Part shown: in pieces, positions 1-8,435 of the stretch
Layout: each line of letters begins with the position of its first letter
Position numbering within the stretch: the first letter of the stretch is position 1
Source of the DNA: JAGOTP01 sp964567995
Lineage (GTDB): Bacteria; Patescibacteriota; Patescibacteriia; 2-12-FULL-60-25
Assembly: GCA_964567995.1 (NCBI GenBank)
Contig: CAZMOB010000001.1
Span: forward strand, 124,001 to 188,000
Reading direction: 5' to 3'
DNA length: 64,000 nucleotides
Translations under genes and position numbers: made by a program
The notes under the pieces: model-generated
Seen by the model: the letters and a program-made list of their open reading frames with translations, nothing else
Databases searched by the model: none
What the model was told of the DNA's origin: nothing

Positions 1-2
1 AT

Positions 3-905
3 CAAGAAACCGGTCGTGCCGGTCGTGATGGTCTGCCGAGTCAATGTTTACTGTTCTATTCCGCCGGGGATCGGGTGAAGCAACAGATGTTTATTCGAGA
101 TATGCCAAGCGTTCAAGAACGGCAGCGTGCCTACGCGCAACTTGAGCAGATGGTTCAGTATGGAGAGCTTCGTTCGTGTCGTCGCACGTTTTTATTGAAT
201 TATTTCGGTGAGCAGCGGAGCGAAACGACGTGTGATGCATGTGATGTCTGCGTTCCACAAAAAGAAGAGGTCGTCCTGTCGAAGGCGGTAGCTGAAGTTG
301 GACCGTACGATGCGGGGCTCTTTGAAGCGTTGCGCGCGCATCGATTGCGACTCGCCCAAGAAAAAGGCGTGCCTCCATATGTTATTTTTGGTGATCGCAC
401 ATTGGCGGATCTCGCGAGTCGCTGGCCGAAAACGCTTCAGGAACTGCCACAGATCTTCGGCATCGGTCAAACGAAGTTAGAACAATATGGAGAGAGCTTC
501 TTATCCGTCATTAGATTGTATGCAGCTGAACATGGTTGGCCAGTCGTTTCTGCAGCTCCTCTGATCCAGCAAATTGCGGTTGTGAAACCTCGTGCAAAAC
601 AGAGTCTGGGCGACTCGGCAGCACATACGAAAGAGCTGTTTACTTCTGGAAAAAGCCTTGAGGAGGTTGCGAAGATCCGCAATCTGGCGCTTGGGACAAT
701 TCTACAGCATCTCGAAGAAGCGATTCAGCTAGGAGAAAAGATTTCGCTAGAGCGGTTGTCTTTTCCGGCGGATCGTCTCGCGGTGATCAAACAAGCTTTT
801 CAAGAGACGAATGGGTTTACGCTGACGCCGGTCTATCAAAAACTTGGGGCGAAATATTCGTATGATGAATTACGTTTAGCTCGGTTGATTTTACGCAGCC
901 GGTGA
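3..905 (+). CDS. recQ: ATP-dependent DNA helicase RecQ, C-terminal part (5' end outside window)
   Basis: The reading frame is open from the first bases of the window, so the N-terminal helicase core lies outside. The first visible residues include GRAGRDG, helicase motif VI of RecQ. They are followed by the zinc-binding RQC region with a CxxCxxC cluster (CDACDVC, about residue 80 of the visible part), an HRDC domain (from LFEALRAHRLRLAQEKG to about residue 170) and a C-terminal helix-turn-helix region (HTKELFTSGKSLEEVAK). RecQ unwinds DNA 3' to 5' in recombination and fork repair; the HRDC domain contacts DNA. The gene converges on the NUDIX gene at 987-1424 with an 81-base gap and no obvious terminator hairpin. 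Confidence 0.95.
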   Translation, partial: QETGRAGRDGLPSQCLLFYSAGDRVKQQMFIRDMPSVQERQRAYAQLEQMVQYGELRSCRRTFLLNYFGEQRSETTCDACDVCVPQKEEVVLSKAVAEVGPYDAGLFEALRAHRLRLAQEKGVPPYVIFGDRTLADLASRWPKTLQELPQIFGIGQTKLEQYGESFLSVIRLYAAEHGWPVVSAAPLIQQIAVVKPRAKQSLGDSAAHTKELFTSGKSLEEVAKIRNLALGTILQHLEEAIQLGEKISLERLSFPADRLAVIKQAFQETNGFTLTPVYQKLGAKYSYDELRLARLILRSR

Positions 906-986
906 CTCGGACTCTCTTCCATAAAGGCGGATGGTCATGAGCCACCTGGCCAGAATGAAAGACGTAAAAAGGCTGAAGTTAGACGA

Positions 987-1424
987 TTATGATTTTGATA
1001 GAGCTGAGTTCAGTGCTTGTCTACAGGTATCTTCCATGACGGATGAAGTGAATTTTACCGTCTTGAATTCTTCAAGTCCGATCCAGCGAGATCCGACCAT
1101 TTCGCCGGAAGAGGTGTCGACTTCTGCCTGATCATTTTTTGCGTTACACAGAAAATTTAGGTTTACGGTTTTTTGGCCGTGTCCATCTACATATTCGAAA
1201 TACCCAAAAAGGCGTCCAACAGTTACGTCGATTCCTGCCTCTTCTCGTGTTTCTCGAATGACACCCTGTTCAATTGTTTCGCCTTGATCAATTCCGCCGC
1301 CCGGAACCTCCCAAGTTCCGGGTAAGAATGCTTCATCATCATCTCCTCGCTTTAGAATAAGAACTTTGCCGTCTTTGACCATGAACGCACTTACCGCGAT
1401 TTTAAAAGCTTGTAGATCGAACAT
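987..1424 (-). CDS. NUDIX hydrolase
   Basis: A 145-residue protein with a complete Nudix box (GGGIDQGETIEQGVIRE followed by TREEAGI), which binds Mg2+ and cleaves nucleoside diphosphates linked to another group. The substrate cannot be read from the sequence; house-cleaning of oxidised nucleotides or sugar-nucleotide hydrolysis are typical. The start ATG at 1424 has no Shine-Dalgarno sequence but has a TATAGT box 9 bases upstream (1434-1439), so the mRNA is probably leaderless or nearly so. The gene lies 25 bases beyond the truB stop on the same strand. Confidence 0.88.
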   Translation of the reverse strand: MFDLQAFKIAVSAFMVKDGKVLILKRGDDDEAFLPGTWEVPGGGIDQGETIEQGVIRETREEAGIDVTVGRLFGYFEYVDGHGQKTVNLNFLCNAKNDQAEVDTSSGEMVGSRWIGLEEFKTVKFTSSVMEDTCRQALNSALSKS

Positions 1425-1433
1425 AATGAGCTG

Positions 1434-1439
1434 ACTATA
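1434..1439 (-). promoter_or_regulatory. -10 box (TATAGT) for NUDIX gene
   Basis: TATAGT on the minus strand, 9 bases before the ATG at 1424. A transcription start about 7 bases downstream would leave a leader of only about 3 bases. Confidence 0.45.
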
Positions 1440-1449
1440 CCCATTTGTA

Positions 1450-2130
1450 TTATAGGCTCAACATCTTTTCTTGAATCGTTTCCGCAGTCATCTGTTCTCC
1501 TGGAATCGCGTTTTTCACATCGTACGTTCCAATCATCGTTCGCCTTAGCGCGATCGCATATCCACCAACTCCCAACGCTTGCCCTAGATCATCAGCGAGA
1601 GAACGAATATACGTTCCAGAAGTGCAATGCACGCTCAGCTCTAGTTTTGGCCAAACGTACGAACGAATCTCAAGTAGCGAAATCGTTACTTCTTTTGTTG
1701 GCCGTAGATCTTCTGTTGCTGTTCCCGCACGGGCAAGTTTGTAGAGGGGGGTGCCATGCAGCTTCTTGGCTGAGTAGAGGGGTGCTTTTTGTAAAAAGGT
1801 TCCTGTAAATGGTTTTAGGGCCTTTTGGATTTGCTCAAGGGTTGGCGGTGCCTTCTCTTTGTCCATTGTCTCAGTTACCTCACCCTCGCTATCAAAGGTA
1901 TCCGTTCGTTTGCCTAATTCGATCGTGACTGCATAGTCTTTTTCTAGCCCAACGAGCGGCGTCAGGGCTTTTGTTCCTTTTCCAATGCCAAGGATCAACA
2001 ATCCCGTTGCAAATGGATCAAGCGTTCCGGCATGACCAACGGCACGGATCTTCAAAGCCCGTCTGACGCGATCAACGATATCGTGCGAGGTACAGCCAGC
2101 TGGCTTATCTACGAGAAGAAGTCCATCCAT
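1450..2130 (-). CDS. truB: tRNA pseudouridine-55 synthase TruB
   Basis: A 226-residue TruB. The N-terminal GLLLVDKPAGCTSHD motif and the catalytic GHAGTLDPFATGLL motif, with the nucleophilic aspartate at about residue 38, are intact. A second family motif, GTYIRSLADDLG, lies near residue 170. The enzyme isomerises U55 in the T-loop of tRNAs. The protein is shorter than E. coli TruB because it ends soon after the catalytic domain and lacks most of a PUA domain, as is common in short bacterial TruBs. It starts 2 bases after the stop of the sugar transferase gene, so the two are probably co-transcribed. Confidence 0.95.
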   Translation of the reverse strand: MDGLLLVDKPAGCTSHDIVDRVRRALKIRAVGHAGTLDPFATGLLILGIGKGTKALTPLVGLEKDYAVTIELGKRTDTFDSEGEVTETMDKEKAPPTLEQIQKALKPFTGTFLQKAPLYSAKKLHGTPLYKLARAGTATEDLRPTKEVTISLLEIRSYVWPKLELSVHCTSGTYIRSLADDLGQALGVGGYAIALRRTMIGTYDVKNAIPGEQMTAETIQEKMLSL

Positions 2131-2132
2131 AC

Positions 2133-3509
2133 CTATGTTCCCTGACGACGAATGACGATCCCGATTGTTTTGAGAAGAATGGCTGCATCCAACGCGAACG
2201 AACGGTGTTTAATATAATATAAATCGTATTGGAGCTTGATGAGATTATCATCAAGCTGAGCGGTTGGAGTGAGCCAGACGACCTGTGCCCAGCCAGTGAG
2301 TCCCGGTCGGGTCAAATGACGGAGCGAGTAATATGGCATCTTGGCGATCAGCGGCTCGACGAACTCTGGTCGTTCCGGTCGTGGGCCAACGAACGACAGA
2401 TCTCCTCGGAAAACGTTCCAGATTTGAGGCAGTTCATCCAAACGAAGTTGGCGCAAAATGCGGCCGATCTTTGTGATGCGCGGATCTAACTTTGTACTAG
2501 AGGTGAATTGTGGGCCTTGTGCTTCGGCGTTGATATGCATCGTACGAAGTTTCCAGATCTTGATCGGTTTTCCTTGGTAACCAACCCGTACTTGGCTGTA
2601 GAAGATTGGTCCCGGTGAGCTGAGACGAACGGCGAGTGCCAGAAATGGCATGAGAACGAGTGTTACGAGACCAAACGGAACTGCCATCAAAATATCAAAA
2701 TAGCGCTTTACACTTTCATACCAATGCTTTTCGCCTTCGCGAACATGGGTCAGAAACCAACGATCAGTCACGAAACGGAGAGGAATGCGCCCGGTGGTGA
2801 GTTCTTCGATCTCTGCTCGGTCGATCAATGTTACGGAATTCAAAAGCAAGCTATAGAGTAAGCGGTCGATCCCCTCGGTTTGTTCTTGGAGCTGACCCAG
2901 AACGACCGTTGTAATTTGATGTTCTTTGACGAGTCGATCGACGTTCTCGGCCATTTGTTCTCCTGTCTCTCCCGGGGTTGGCCAGTACTGCGCCACCAGT
3001 TTGTAGCCAAGGGAGCTTTGTTCGATGAGACGCTCGACATCGGCCGATTCACTCTCAGGGCCGATGAAGAGGATACGTCCTGTGATCAGACGACGGTCCA
3101 CGAGTTGCAGGAAACACAAACGCCAGGCATAGCCGAGCAAGAGACTCAGGGTAAAAATCAAGAACAGGTTCGTTCGTGGGGCGATCCCAAATCCGGGGAT
3201 GAGATAGAAGAAGGCTAAGCCTACCAGCAGGTTGCCGATCATGCCTTCGGCGAATGAGCGGAAAATCCGGAGGGGATTACGTAATAACGTCAGATTGTAC
3301 AAGCCGGCTACATAGAGTCCGGCCATCCAGAGTAAAAACAAGATGCTAAATGGAATGAGATGCGCTTGCAGGTCGCTTTCATGAATCGCTCCGTAGCGTC
3401 CAGCCAAACTCAAAATCAACGACAATTCGAAGACGAGGAAATCTCCGATCATGAGAAGGGTTCGTTTGGCGTGTTGATGACGTTTTCTCATAAAAGGCCC
3501 GTGGCCCAT
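2133..3509 (-). CDS. Polyprenyl-phosphate glycosyl-1-phosphate transferase (WcaJ/WbaP type)
   Basis: A 458-residue membrane enzyme. The N-terminal half has several hydrophobic segments (residues about 17-130), followed by a Rossmann-like domain typical of CoA-binding_3 proteins. The C-terminal sugar transferase domain has a membrane segment, the SSPGPIFYSQVRVG motif, KLRTM and GPRPERPEF. This family transfers a sugar-1-phosphate from a UDP-sugar to undecaprenyl phosphate, the first step of exopolysaccharide or surface glycan synthesis. A second possible start lies six codons downstream. It runs divergently from the subtilase at 3555, and fits with the epimerases and glycosyltransferases of the next 10 kb as a surface-glycan pathway. 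Confidence 0.9.
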   Translation of the reverse strand: MGHGPFMRKRHQHAKRTLLMIGDFLVFELSLILSLAGRYGAIHESDLQAHLIPFSILFLLWMAGLYVAGLYNLTLLRNPLRIFRSFAEGMIGNLLVGLAFFYLIPGFGIAPRTNLFLIFTLSLLLGYAWRLCFLQLVDRRLITGRILFIGPESESADVERLIEQSSLGYKLVAQYWPTPGETGEQMAENVDRLVKEHQITTVVLGQLQEQTEGIDRLLYSLLLNSVTLIDRAEIEELTTGRIPLRFVTDRWFLTHVREGEKHWYESVKRYFDILMAVPFGLVTLVLMPFLALAVRLSSPGPIFYSQVRVGYQGKPIKIWKLRTMHINAEAQGPQFTSSTKLDPRITKIGRILRQLRLDELPQIWNVFRGDLSFVGPRPERPEFVEPLIAKMPYYSLRHLTRPGLTGWAQVVWLTPTAQLDDNLIKLQYDLYYIKHRSFALDAAILLKTIGIVIRRQGT

Positions 3510-3554
3510 TTTCTGGGAATACTGTACGCTGGATCGGAAAAGCTTGTCTATACT

Positions 3555-5057
3555 ATGCGTGTCGCTCCTTTCCGTTGGCTGGTTATCGTTTTTTCGCTTA
3601 TATTAGCGCTTATTTCGATATTTCCGGTCCAAGCAGCGACGTTTGTTATTCCGGATAACAATAATAGATATTGGAAGCGCCAATGGTATTTGCGCCAAAT
3701 TCAAGCGCCCGAGGCCTGGCGACTCCTGCCGAATACCTTCAACGAGGTCACGGTGGCGGTCATTGATGCGGGCGTCGATATTACGCACCCCGATTTGAAG
3801 GACGCAATTTGGATCAACCCCAAAGAGATCGCAGGGAATGGAATAGACGATGATCAAAATGGATTCGTGGATGATATTCATGGCTGGAACTTCGTAGCCA
3901 ATTCGAACGATGTTCGACCACAAGAAATTGCCACTCAATTGGAAGAGGCCTGGAGTCACGGCACGTTTGTAGCTTCGCTCATCGGAGCGCGGGCAGCGAA
4001 TCATCCTGGGATGGTAGGAGTAAACCAATCCGTGCGTCTCATGCCACTGAATGCTCTGGATGGTGATGGGTTTGGAACGATCCCACATGTGTTGAGCGCG
4101 ATTCGTTACGCGGTGAACCAAGGGGCATCGGTCATCAATTTGAGTCTGGCCGGATTCGAGAGTAGTGAAGAGTTGGCCGAGATGATCAAACGTGCCCGTG
4201 ATGCGGGCGTGCTAGTGGTAGCTGCCACGGGCAATGGGACGACCCCAGCTGGTCGAGATATCGATAGTCAACCAGTCTATCCGGTGTGTTTTGATCAACA
4301 AACCAATGATGTGGTGGGAGTGAGTGGGACGGATGCGCTGGATCAGCATGCGGAATACGCGAACTATGGAAAGCGTTGCACGGACCTGTCGGCACCGGGC
4401 TATGACTTGTTTGGAGCGCGTCCGAGTTATCCACGACGAGAAGAGGGGGCTCGTCCAGCGGAGCGCTATTTGGAAGGAATGACTGGGACGAGTTTGGCAG
4501 CGCCGCTCGTAAGTGGGGTCGCAAGTCTTTTGAAGGCGGTTCGACCTGATTTGACGGTTGATCAGCTGCATACACTTTTAACGTCGACGACGGACAATAT
4601 TGAAGGTTCACTCAAGCCGTCTGAGCAAGGCAAAATGGGAAGTGGACGCTTGAATGCGCTGAAAGCGCTCCAATCAGCGTTAGCGTTTGGACAAATACCG
4701 ACCTCAACACCCGTACTACCTGTGAATGACGTGCCTGTTACAACGAATTCGACCTCTACCGAAGAATCACCGACCGCTACCTCGTTTTATTATCGAACAC
4801 CGACGACGACTCTGCGCTGGTTAATCGCTCCTAAGCCGCTCTGGCGGCAATGGAGTATGCGCGATGGGCAACCGCTGGCGTCTGTTGTAGTCAAAGAGGG
4901 GACGAACTATGTTTTGAAGCGCTGGACGCCGGTCACGAACAAAGAAACCAAGGATCGTCTCGTTTGGAATGTAAAACGCAAACTGTATGTGTTTACAGAT
5001 AGCAAGACAAAGCAAGTTTGGGAGATCGATAAGCTTGAAAAAGTAACGAGTAAATAG
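3555..5057 (+). CDS. Secreted S8 family serine peptidase (subtilase)
   Basis: A 500-residue subtilisin-like protease. The start at 3555 places a classical signal peptide at the N-terminus (basic MRVAPFR, hydrophobic stretch to about residue 23, then PVQAA). The catalytic triad is visible: Asp71 in AVIDAG, His135 in SHGTFVAS and Ser313 in GTSLAAP. There is no pro-domain of usual length. After about residue 400 comes a Thr/Pro-rich linker and a basic C-terminal tail. It is probably exported and acts on external protein. An upstream in-frame start at 3360 was rejected because it would overlap the divergent transferase gene and bury the signal peptide. Confidence 0.92.
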   Translation: MRVAPFRWLVIVFSLILALISIFPVQAATFVIPDNNNRYWKRQWYLRQIQAPEAWRLLPNTFNEVTVAVIDAGVDITHPDLKDAIWINPKEIAGNGIDDDQNGFVDDIHGWNFVANSNDVRPQEIATQLEEAWSHGTFVASLIGARAANHPGMVGVNQSVRLMPLNALDGDGFGTIPHVLSAIRYAVNQGASVINLSLAGFESSEELAEMIKRARDAGVLVVAATGNGTTPAGRDIDSQPVYPVCFDQQTNDVVGVSGTDALDQHAEYANYGKRCTDLSAPGYDLFGARPSYPRREEGARPAERYLEGMTGTSLAAPLVSGVASLLKAVRPDLTVDQLHTLLTSTTDNIEGSLKPSEQGKMGSGRLNALKALQSALAFGQIPTSTPVLPVNDVPVTTNSTSTEESPTATSFYYRTPTTTLRWLIAPKPLWRQWSMRDGQPLASVVVKEGTNYVLKRWTPVTNKETKDRLVWNVKRKLYVFTDSKTKQVWEIDKLEKVTSK

Positions 5058-5078
5058 CCAAGTAAATAAACGTAGGGT

Positions 5079-5210
5079 GTAAGCCGGGATGTATAAGCCC
5101 TCACTTCGGACAACAACTCGCAACTTCACCAATTTTAATCGCGTTGCGATTGTTTTAGCGGTGTTGCTCAAACACGTTGTCCTCGTTCAAGCATGTACAT
5201 CCCGGCTTAC
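5079..5210 (+). ncRNA. Structured palindromic element 1 (candidate structured RNA)
   Basis: A 15-base perfect inverted repeat (5079-5093 and 5196-5210, arms rich in GCCGGGAT) closes a 132-base region. Nested inside are further complementary pairs: GGACAAC (5108-5114) with GTTGTCC (5176-5182), and TCGCAAC (5118-5124) with GTTGCGA. A T-run follows at 5214-5218, so a plus-strand transcript could fold into a long stem and terminate. It lies between the subtilase and the epimerase operon. It shares short blocks (GCCCTCACT, then CAACTCGC, and TCGTTC near the 3' arm) with the element at 21316-21482. It could be a structured RNA or a MITE-like palindrome; I cannot assign it to a known family. Confidence 0.5.
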
Positions 5211-5220
5211 CCAGTTTTTG

Positions 5221-5229
5221 TGATATACT
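5221..5229 (+). promoter_or_regulatory. Extended -10 promoter (TGATATACT) for epimerase operon
   Basis: TGATATACT is an extended -10 element with no clear -35. The expected transcription start near 5236 leaves a leader of about 7 bases before the ATG at 5243. Confidence 0.6.
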
Positions 5230-5242
5230 CCATGGGAATTGT

Positions 5243-6265
5243 ATGCCTGCTGCTCCTTTTGCTCGTCGGACCGTTTTAGTAACGGGTGGTGCTGGATTCA
5301 TTGGATCCCAGCTGTGTGAAGCGTTGGTTAAAGAAGCGAACGTTATTTGCTTGGATAACTTCTCAAGTAGCACGCCTCGCAATATTGAAGCGTTGTTGCA
5401 GCATCCGTCGTTTGAATTCGTGAATCACGATATCACGCAGCCTTTGCAGCTTGATCAGATGCGAGAGCTGGAACGCTTCAAGTTGTCGGTGCAGGGGATT
5501 CAAGAGATCTATCATTTGGCTTGTCCAATTTCGAAGACGCATTATGAACAATTCCGGATCGCGACGATTCTTACGAATTCCATCGGTTTGAAGAATGTGT
5601 TGGATGTCGCCGTACGTTATAAAGCGAAAGTCTTGTATGCTTCATCATCAGTGTTGTATGGAGGTCGTCGCCCAGAGTCGCCGTACGTTCGTGAGGAATC
5701 GCCGTGTAATATTGACCATTTGACTTCGCACGGGGCTTACGACGAAGGGAAACGCTTTAGTGAGTCTGTGATCCAGACCTACGCAGATGTCTATGGATTG
5801 GATGTGAAGATCAGCCGTATTTTCCGAGCGTATGGTCCGCGGATGAAAATTGCTGACGGACATTTGCTGCCAGACATGATTATGAGTGCTCTTGATGGTC
5901 AGGACATTGTGATTCGAGCGCCTGAAGGAGCACGTGTCTCGTTGTGCTACGTCAACGATCTGATCGATGGCTTGGTGCGTCACATGGGAACATCGATGGA
6001 CGTCACGGTGGTGAATCTGGGATCGGATCATGATTTGTCGTGGGCCGAAGTCGCAGAAAAGATCATCCGTCTTACAAACAGCTCTTCGCGCGTACGTTTC
6101 GAGCCGCCGGAAGATCGCTCCTGGACGGAAACTCCGCTCCCGGATCTTCAACGTGCTCGTACCTTGCTGCATTGGGTGCCCCTCGTGCGTCTCGAAGAAG
6201 GTTTGGCTAAGATGATCGACTTTGCGCGCTCGCACCGCCAACAGATTGGTGTTTACCATAGCTAA
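5243..6265 (+). CDS. NAD-dependent sugar-nucleotide epimerase/dehydratase (copy 1)
   Basis: A 340-residue extended short-chain dehydrogenase. The NAD-binding glycine motif is GGAGFIG near residue 16, the substrate-site serines lie in SSSVLYG, and the catalytic YxxxK is YDEGK. The pattern YHLACP plus RIFRAYGPRM resembles UDP-glucuronate decarboxylase and related UDP-sugar epimerases. The product is probably an activated sugar for surface glycans. The start at 5243 gives the Rossmann fold its usual position and follows the promoter; an upstream in-frame start would lie inside the structured element. It is followed 10 bases later by a paralog with the same architecture. Confidence 0.88.
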   Translation: MPAAPFARRTVLVTGGAGFIGSQLCEALVKEANVICLDNFSSSTPRNIEALLQHPSFEFVNHDITQPLQLDQMRELERFKLSVQGIQEIYHLACPISKTHYEQFRIATILTNSIGLKNVLDVAVRYKAKVLYASSSVLYGGRRPESPYVREESPCNIDHLTSHGAYDEGKRFSESVIQTYADVYGLDVKISRIFRAYGPRMKIADGHLLPDMIMSALDGQDIVIRAPEGARVSLCYVNDLIDGLVRHMGTSMDVTVVNLGSDHDLSWAEVAEKIIRLTNSSSRVRFEPPEDRSWTETPLPDLQRARTLLHWVPLVRLEEGLAKMIDFARSHRQQIGVYHS

Positions 6266-6275
6266 CTGACCTCTT

Positions 6276-7298
6276 ATGTCTGACGCTCCTGTCTTCGAAA
6301 AAAAGAATGTGTTGGTCACGGGTGGGGCCGGTTTCATCGGGTCGCACCTGTGTGAACGCCTACTTCAAGATTGCCGTGTGATCTGTTTGGATAATTTCAC
6401 GACCAGTGATGTCGAAAACATCACTCATTTGTTGAAACATCCGGATTTCGAATTCATCCGTCACGACATCAACACGCCATTCGATCCGGAACAGTTCCCG
6501 GAGCTCACACGCTTCAAAGTGAAATTCCAAGGCATTCAAGAGATTTACCATTTGGCCTGTCCGACGAGTCCCAAGAAGTTCGATCAGTATCGCATGCAGA
6601 CGCTGTACGCCAACTCGCTTGGAACAAAGTACGGTCTCGATGTAGCCGTTCGCTATCGCTCTAAATTTTTGCTTGCGTCGAGTGCGGTTGTATACGGACC
6701 ACGTCCCGCGGATGGTCATGTATTCACTGAAACCGAATTCGGAACATCAGATCTGTTGTCGCCTCGTGCTTGTTATGACGAAGGAAAGCGTTTTGCGGAA
6801 GCGGCGAGCGTAACGTATCGCAATGTGCATGGGATCGATGTCCGTATCGCCCGTATTTTTCGCACCTATGGTCCTCGCATGCCTCTTTACGACGGTCAGA
6901 TGATCTCAGATTTCATTACAGATGCACTTGATGGCAAAGAGTTGGAGTTATACGGAGATGAAACCTTCCGCACCTCGCTGGTGTACGTCGGTGATGTCGT
7001 GGATGGGTTGATGAAGCTCATGCGTGCACCAGCAGAGGTGCAAATTGTGAATATTGGAAGCGATGTGGACGTGCCGCTGATTGATGTCGCTCAGCGAATT
7101 ATTGAAATGACCGGTTCTGTTTCCAAAATCACCTTCAAACCACCGCTGCTTTTCATGTCTCAGCTCGGGTTGCCGGATATGACCAAATCGAAAGAAGCGC
7201 TTGGTTGGATTCCGCTGGTGACGTTGGATGATGGATTGAAGCGAACGATTGAATATACGATGTCGCATAAGTCGTTGTTGAGTTTCCGGAAGACGTAA
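6276..7298 (+). CDS. NAD-dependent sugar-nucleotide epimerase/dehydratase (copy 2)
   Basis: A 340-residue paralog of the preceding gene and of identical length, with GGAGFIG near the N-terminus, SSAVVYG and catalytic YDEGK. The family resemblance is again to UDP-glucuronate decarboxylase-like enzymes (YHLACPTSP, RIFRTYGPRM). The two proteins have diverged considerably, so they are more likely to perform different steps or act on different sugars than to be redundant. The gene follows copy 1 by 10 bases and is probably co-transcribed. A hairpin at 7311-7345 separates it from the convergent GC-rich kinase gene. Confidence 0.88.
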   Translation: MSDAPVFEKKNVLVTGGAGFIGSHLCERLLQDCRVICLDNFTTSDVENITHLLKHPDFEFIRHDINTPFDPEQFPELTRFKVKFQGIQEIYHLACPTSPKKFDQYRMQTLYANSLGTKYGLDVAVRYRSKFLLASSAVVYGPRPADGHVFTETEFGTSDLLSPRACYDEGKRFAEAASVTYRNVHGIDVRIARIFRTYGPRMPLYDGQMISDFITDALDGKELELYGDETFRTSLVYVGDVVDGLMKLMRAPAEVQIVNIGSDVDVPLIDVAQRIIEMTGSVSKITFKPPLLFMSQLGLPDMTKSKEALGWIPLVTLDDGLKRTIEYTMSHKSLLSFRKT

Positions 7299-7301
7299 AC
7301 T

Positions 7302-7345
7302 AAAACGCAACACCCGCCTTGGCGAAGTGCTGCGCCGGGCGGGTG
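7302..7345 (-). terminator. Terminator hairpin between epimerase 2 and GC-rich kinase gene
   Basis: An 8-base perfect stem CACCCGCC (7311-7318) and GGCGGGTG (7338-7345) is followed on the minus strand by TTGCGTTTTAGTTT. The same GCGTTTTAG tail follows the hairpin after the GC-rich gene at 44647. It should end the minus-strand kinase transcript and may also act on the plus strand. Confidence 0.6.
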
Positions 7346-7362
7346 CGGGGAGAGGGGTGCTT

Positions 7363-8097
7363 CTAACCGTAGAGATGTCGAACGATCCTCTGGAAGGTCT
7401 CGTCCGGTGTGAGTACCGTGGTGTCGATCTCCACGATCCTCAGATCAGGTCGCCTGACCTGGCGGTAGGCGGCGATCGTGGGCACGACGTAGTGTTCGTA
7501 CTCCGCGAAGCGGACCTCGAGGCGCTCCCGGTCGTCGTCGGGTCGGTGTCTGAGAGGTGCCTGCGTGATCGGATGGCGAGGATCCTTGGGATCGATATTG
7601 TGCAGCGATACCGAGAAGGGCTCGTCGTGCTCATCGACGAAGCGGTCGTTGGCTCGCCGCCGAAGCTCAGCCTTGTCTGCGACCAGGATCACGATCGCCG
7701 TTGGACGATTGATGCGGTTTTCGAAGAATTTGACTTGCGAAGGAAGGCGGGGGACGCCTTCCGCGAGCCAGTTGTCTTGGAGCTGAGGTTGATCGAAATG
7801 GGCTCGCAGCACCACCTCGACGATGTGATCCTCTACCATGATGCCTGCATGGATGGTAGCACGCACGCCCTCTGCATCCTTGCGAGAGATACCCATCTTC
7901 ACGAGGGTGTCCGGCGGCTGCATCAGCATCGCTCTCGCCGAGAGTTGGGGCACGGGTCCGTTCAGACCGGCCTTCTGGCCGAGATACTGGGCCAGTCGAT
8001 GGAAGATCGTGCCTTTGCCCGCTCCAGGCAGACCGGCCAGGCAGACCCGGCTGTTGGTGATCTTGTTCGTCGTCGTTCGGTCGTTTTCTCGCGCCAT
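7363..8097 (-). CDS. Adenylate kinase-like nucleoside monophosphate kinase, GC-rich
   Basis: A 244-residue P-loop kinase with GLPGAGKGT near residue 25. The region WLAEGVPRLPSQVKFFE resembles the GFPR substrate-site segment of adenylate kinases, and NDRFVDEHDEPF and RHRPDDD resemble the LID and following segments. Canonical GFPR is replaced by GVPR. It probably phosphorylates a nucleoside monophosphate, but the substrate is uncertain. The gene is visibly richer in GC than its neighbours and has a good Shine-Dalgarno sequence (AGAAGGAG, 6 bases before the ATG), unlike most resident genes here. This suggests separate acquisition. A long antisense open frame exists but lacks any recognisable domain. 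Confidence 0.82.
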   Translation of the reverse strand: MARENDRTTTNKITNSRVCLAGLPGAGKGTIFHRLAQYLGQKAGLNGPVPQLSARAMLMQPPDTLVKMGISRKDAEGVRATIHAGIMVEDHIVEVVLRAHFDQPQLQDNWLAEGVPRLPSQVKFFENRINRPTAIVILVADKAELRRRANDRFVDEHDEPFSVSLHNIDPKDPRHPITQAPLRHRPDDDRERLEVRFAEYEHYVVPTIAAYRQVRRPDLRIVEIDTTVLTPDETFQRIVRHLYG

Positions 8098-8185
8098 CGT
8101 ATGCTCCTTCTGTTACGAAAACGCACCTTCTGTGAATTTCCGTAAACGGCCATCTTGTACCACGGTTTAGCTATTCTGCCCAGGA

Positions 8186-8194
8186 TGCTATGAT
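8186..8194 (+). promoter_or_regulatory. Extended -10 promoter (TGCTATGAT)
   Basis: TGCTATGAT upstream of the small membrane protein gene; the expected transcription start near 8201 precedes the ATG at 8220 by about 19 bases. Confidence 0.5.
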
Positions 8195-8219
8195 GTCTCC
8201 GACTCGATCATTTTCTCTT

Positions 8220-8420
8220 ATGGTAACTCTGACCCAGGTCGCGACGACTACCGTGAACAAAACGGTTGTTGGATTTGCGTTATTTGGTGGAATGGCAGTC
8301 GCAGCTATGGTATTTCTCGCCGGCTCCGTCTATCAAGACGGGAAAGCCCAAGCGCCACGACGTGATCAATCGGTGCCAATTGTGGAAGAGCAGAAGACGG
8401 TTTCGACGGAAAACTCTTAA
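8220..8420 (+). CDS. Small single-pass membrane protein
   Basis: A 66-residue protein with one hydrophobic segment (about residues 14-37, TVVGFALFGGMAVAAMVFLAG) and a short charged C-terminal tail. I do not recognise the family. It lies 15 bases before the membrane-anchored AAA+ gene and behind an extended -10 promoter, so the two are probably co-transcribed and may form a membrane complex. An alternative start ten codons upstream (8190) overlaps the -10 box and is less likely. Confidence 0.55.
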   Translation: MVTLTQVATTTVNKTVVGFALFGGMAVAAMVFLAGSVYQDGKAQAPRRDQSVPIVEEQKTVSTENS

Positions 8421-8435
8421 CTCTTACGTTCTTGT

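Noticed and set aside
3555..3557. TATACT box directly before the subtilase ATG as its promoter
   Set aside because: It ends at the base before the ATG, so transcription would begin inside the signal peptide coding sequence; probably a chance match or part of another start.
5196..5219. Similarity of CCCGGCTTAC near 5201 to the 3' part of RNase P RNA
   Set aside because: Only about ten bases match, the rest of RNase P RNA (conserved P4 and upstream helices) is absent, and the bases are explained by the inverted repeat with 5079-5093.
7327..8145. Long plus-strand frame opposite the adenylate-kinase-like gene
   Set aside because: No recognisable domain; the minus strand has a P-loop, substrate-site motifs and a Shine-Dalgarno sequence. 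Open antisense frames are expected in GC-rich genes.
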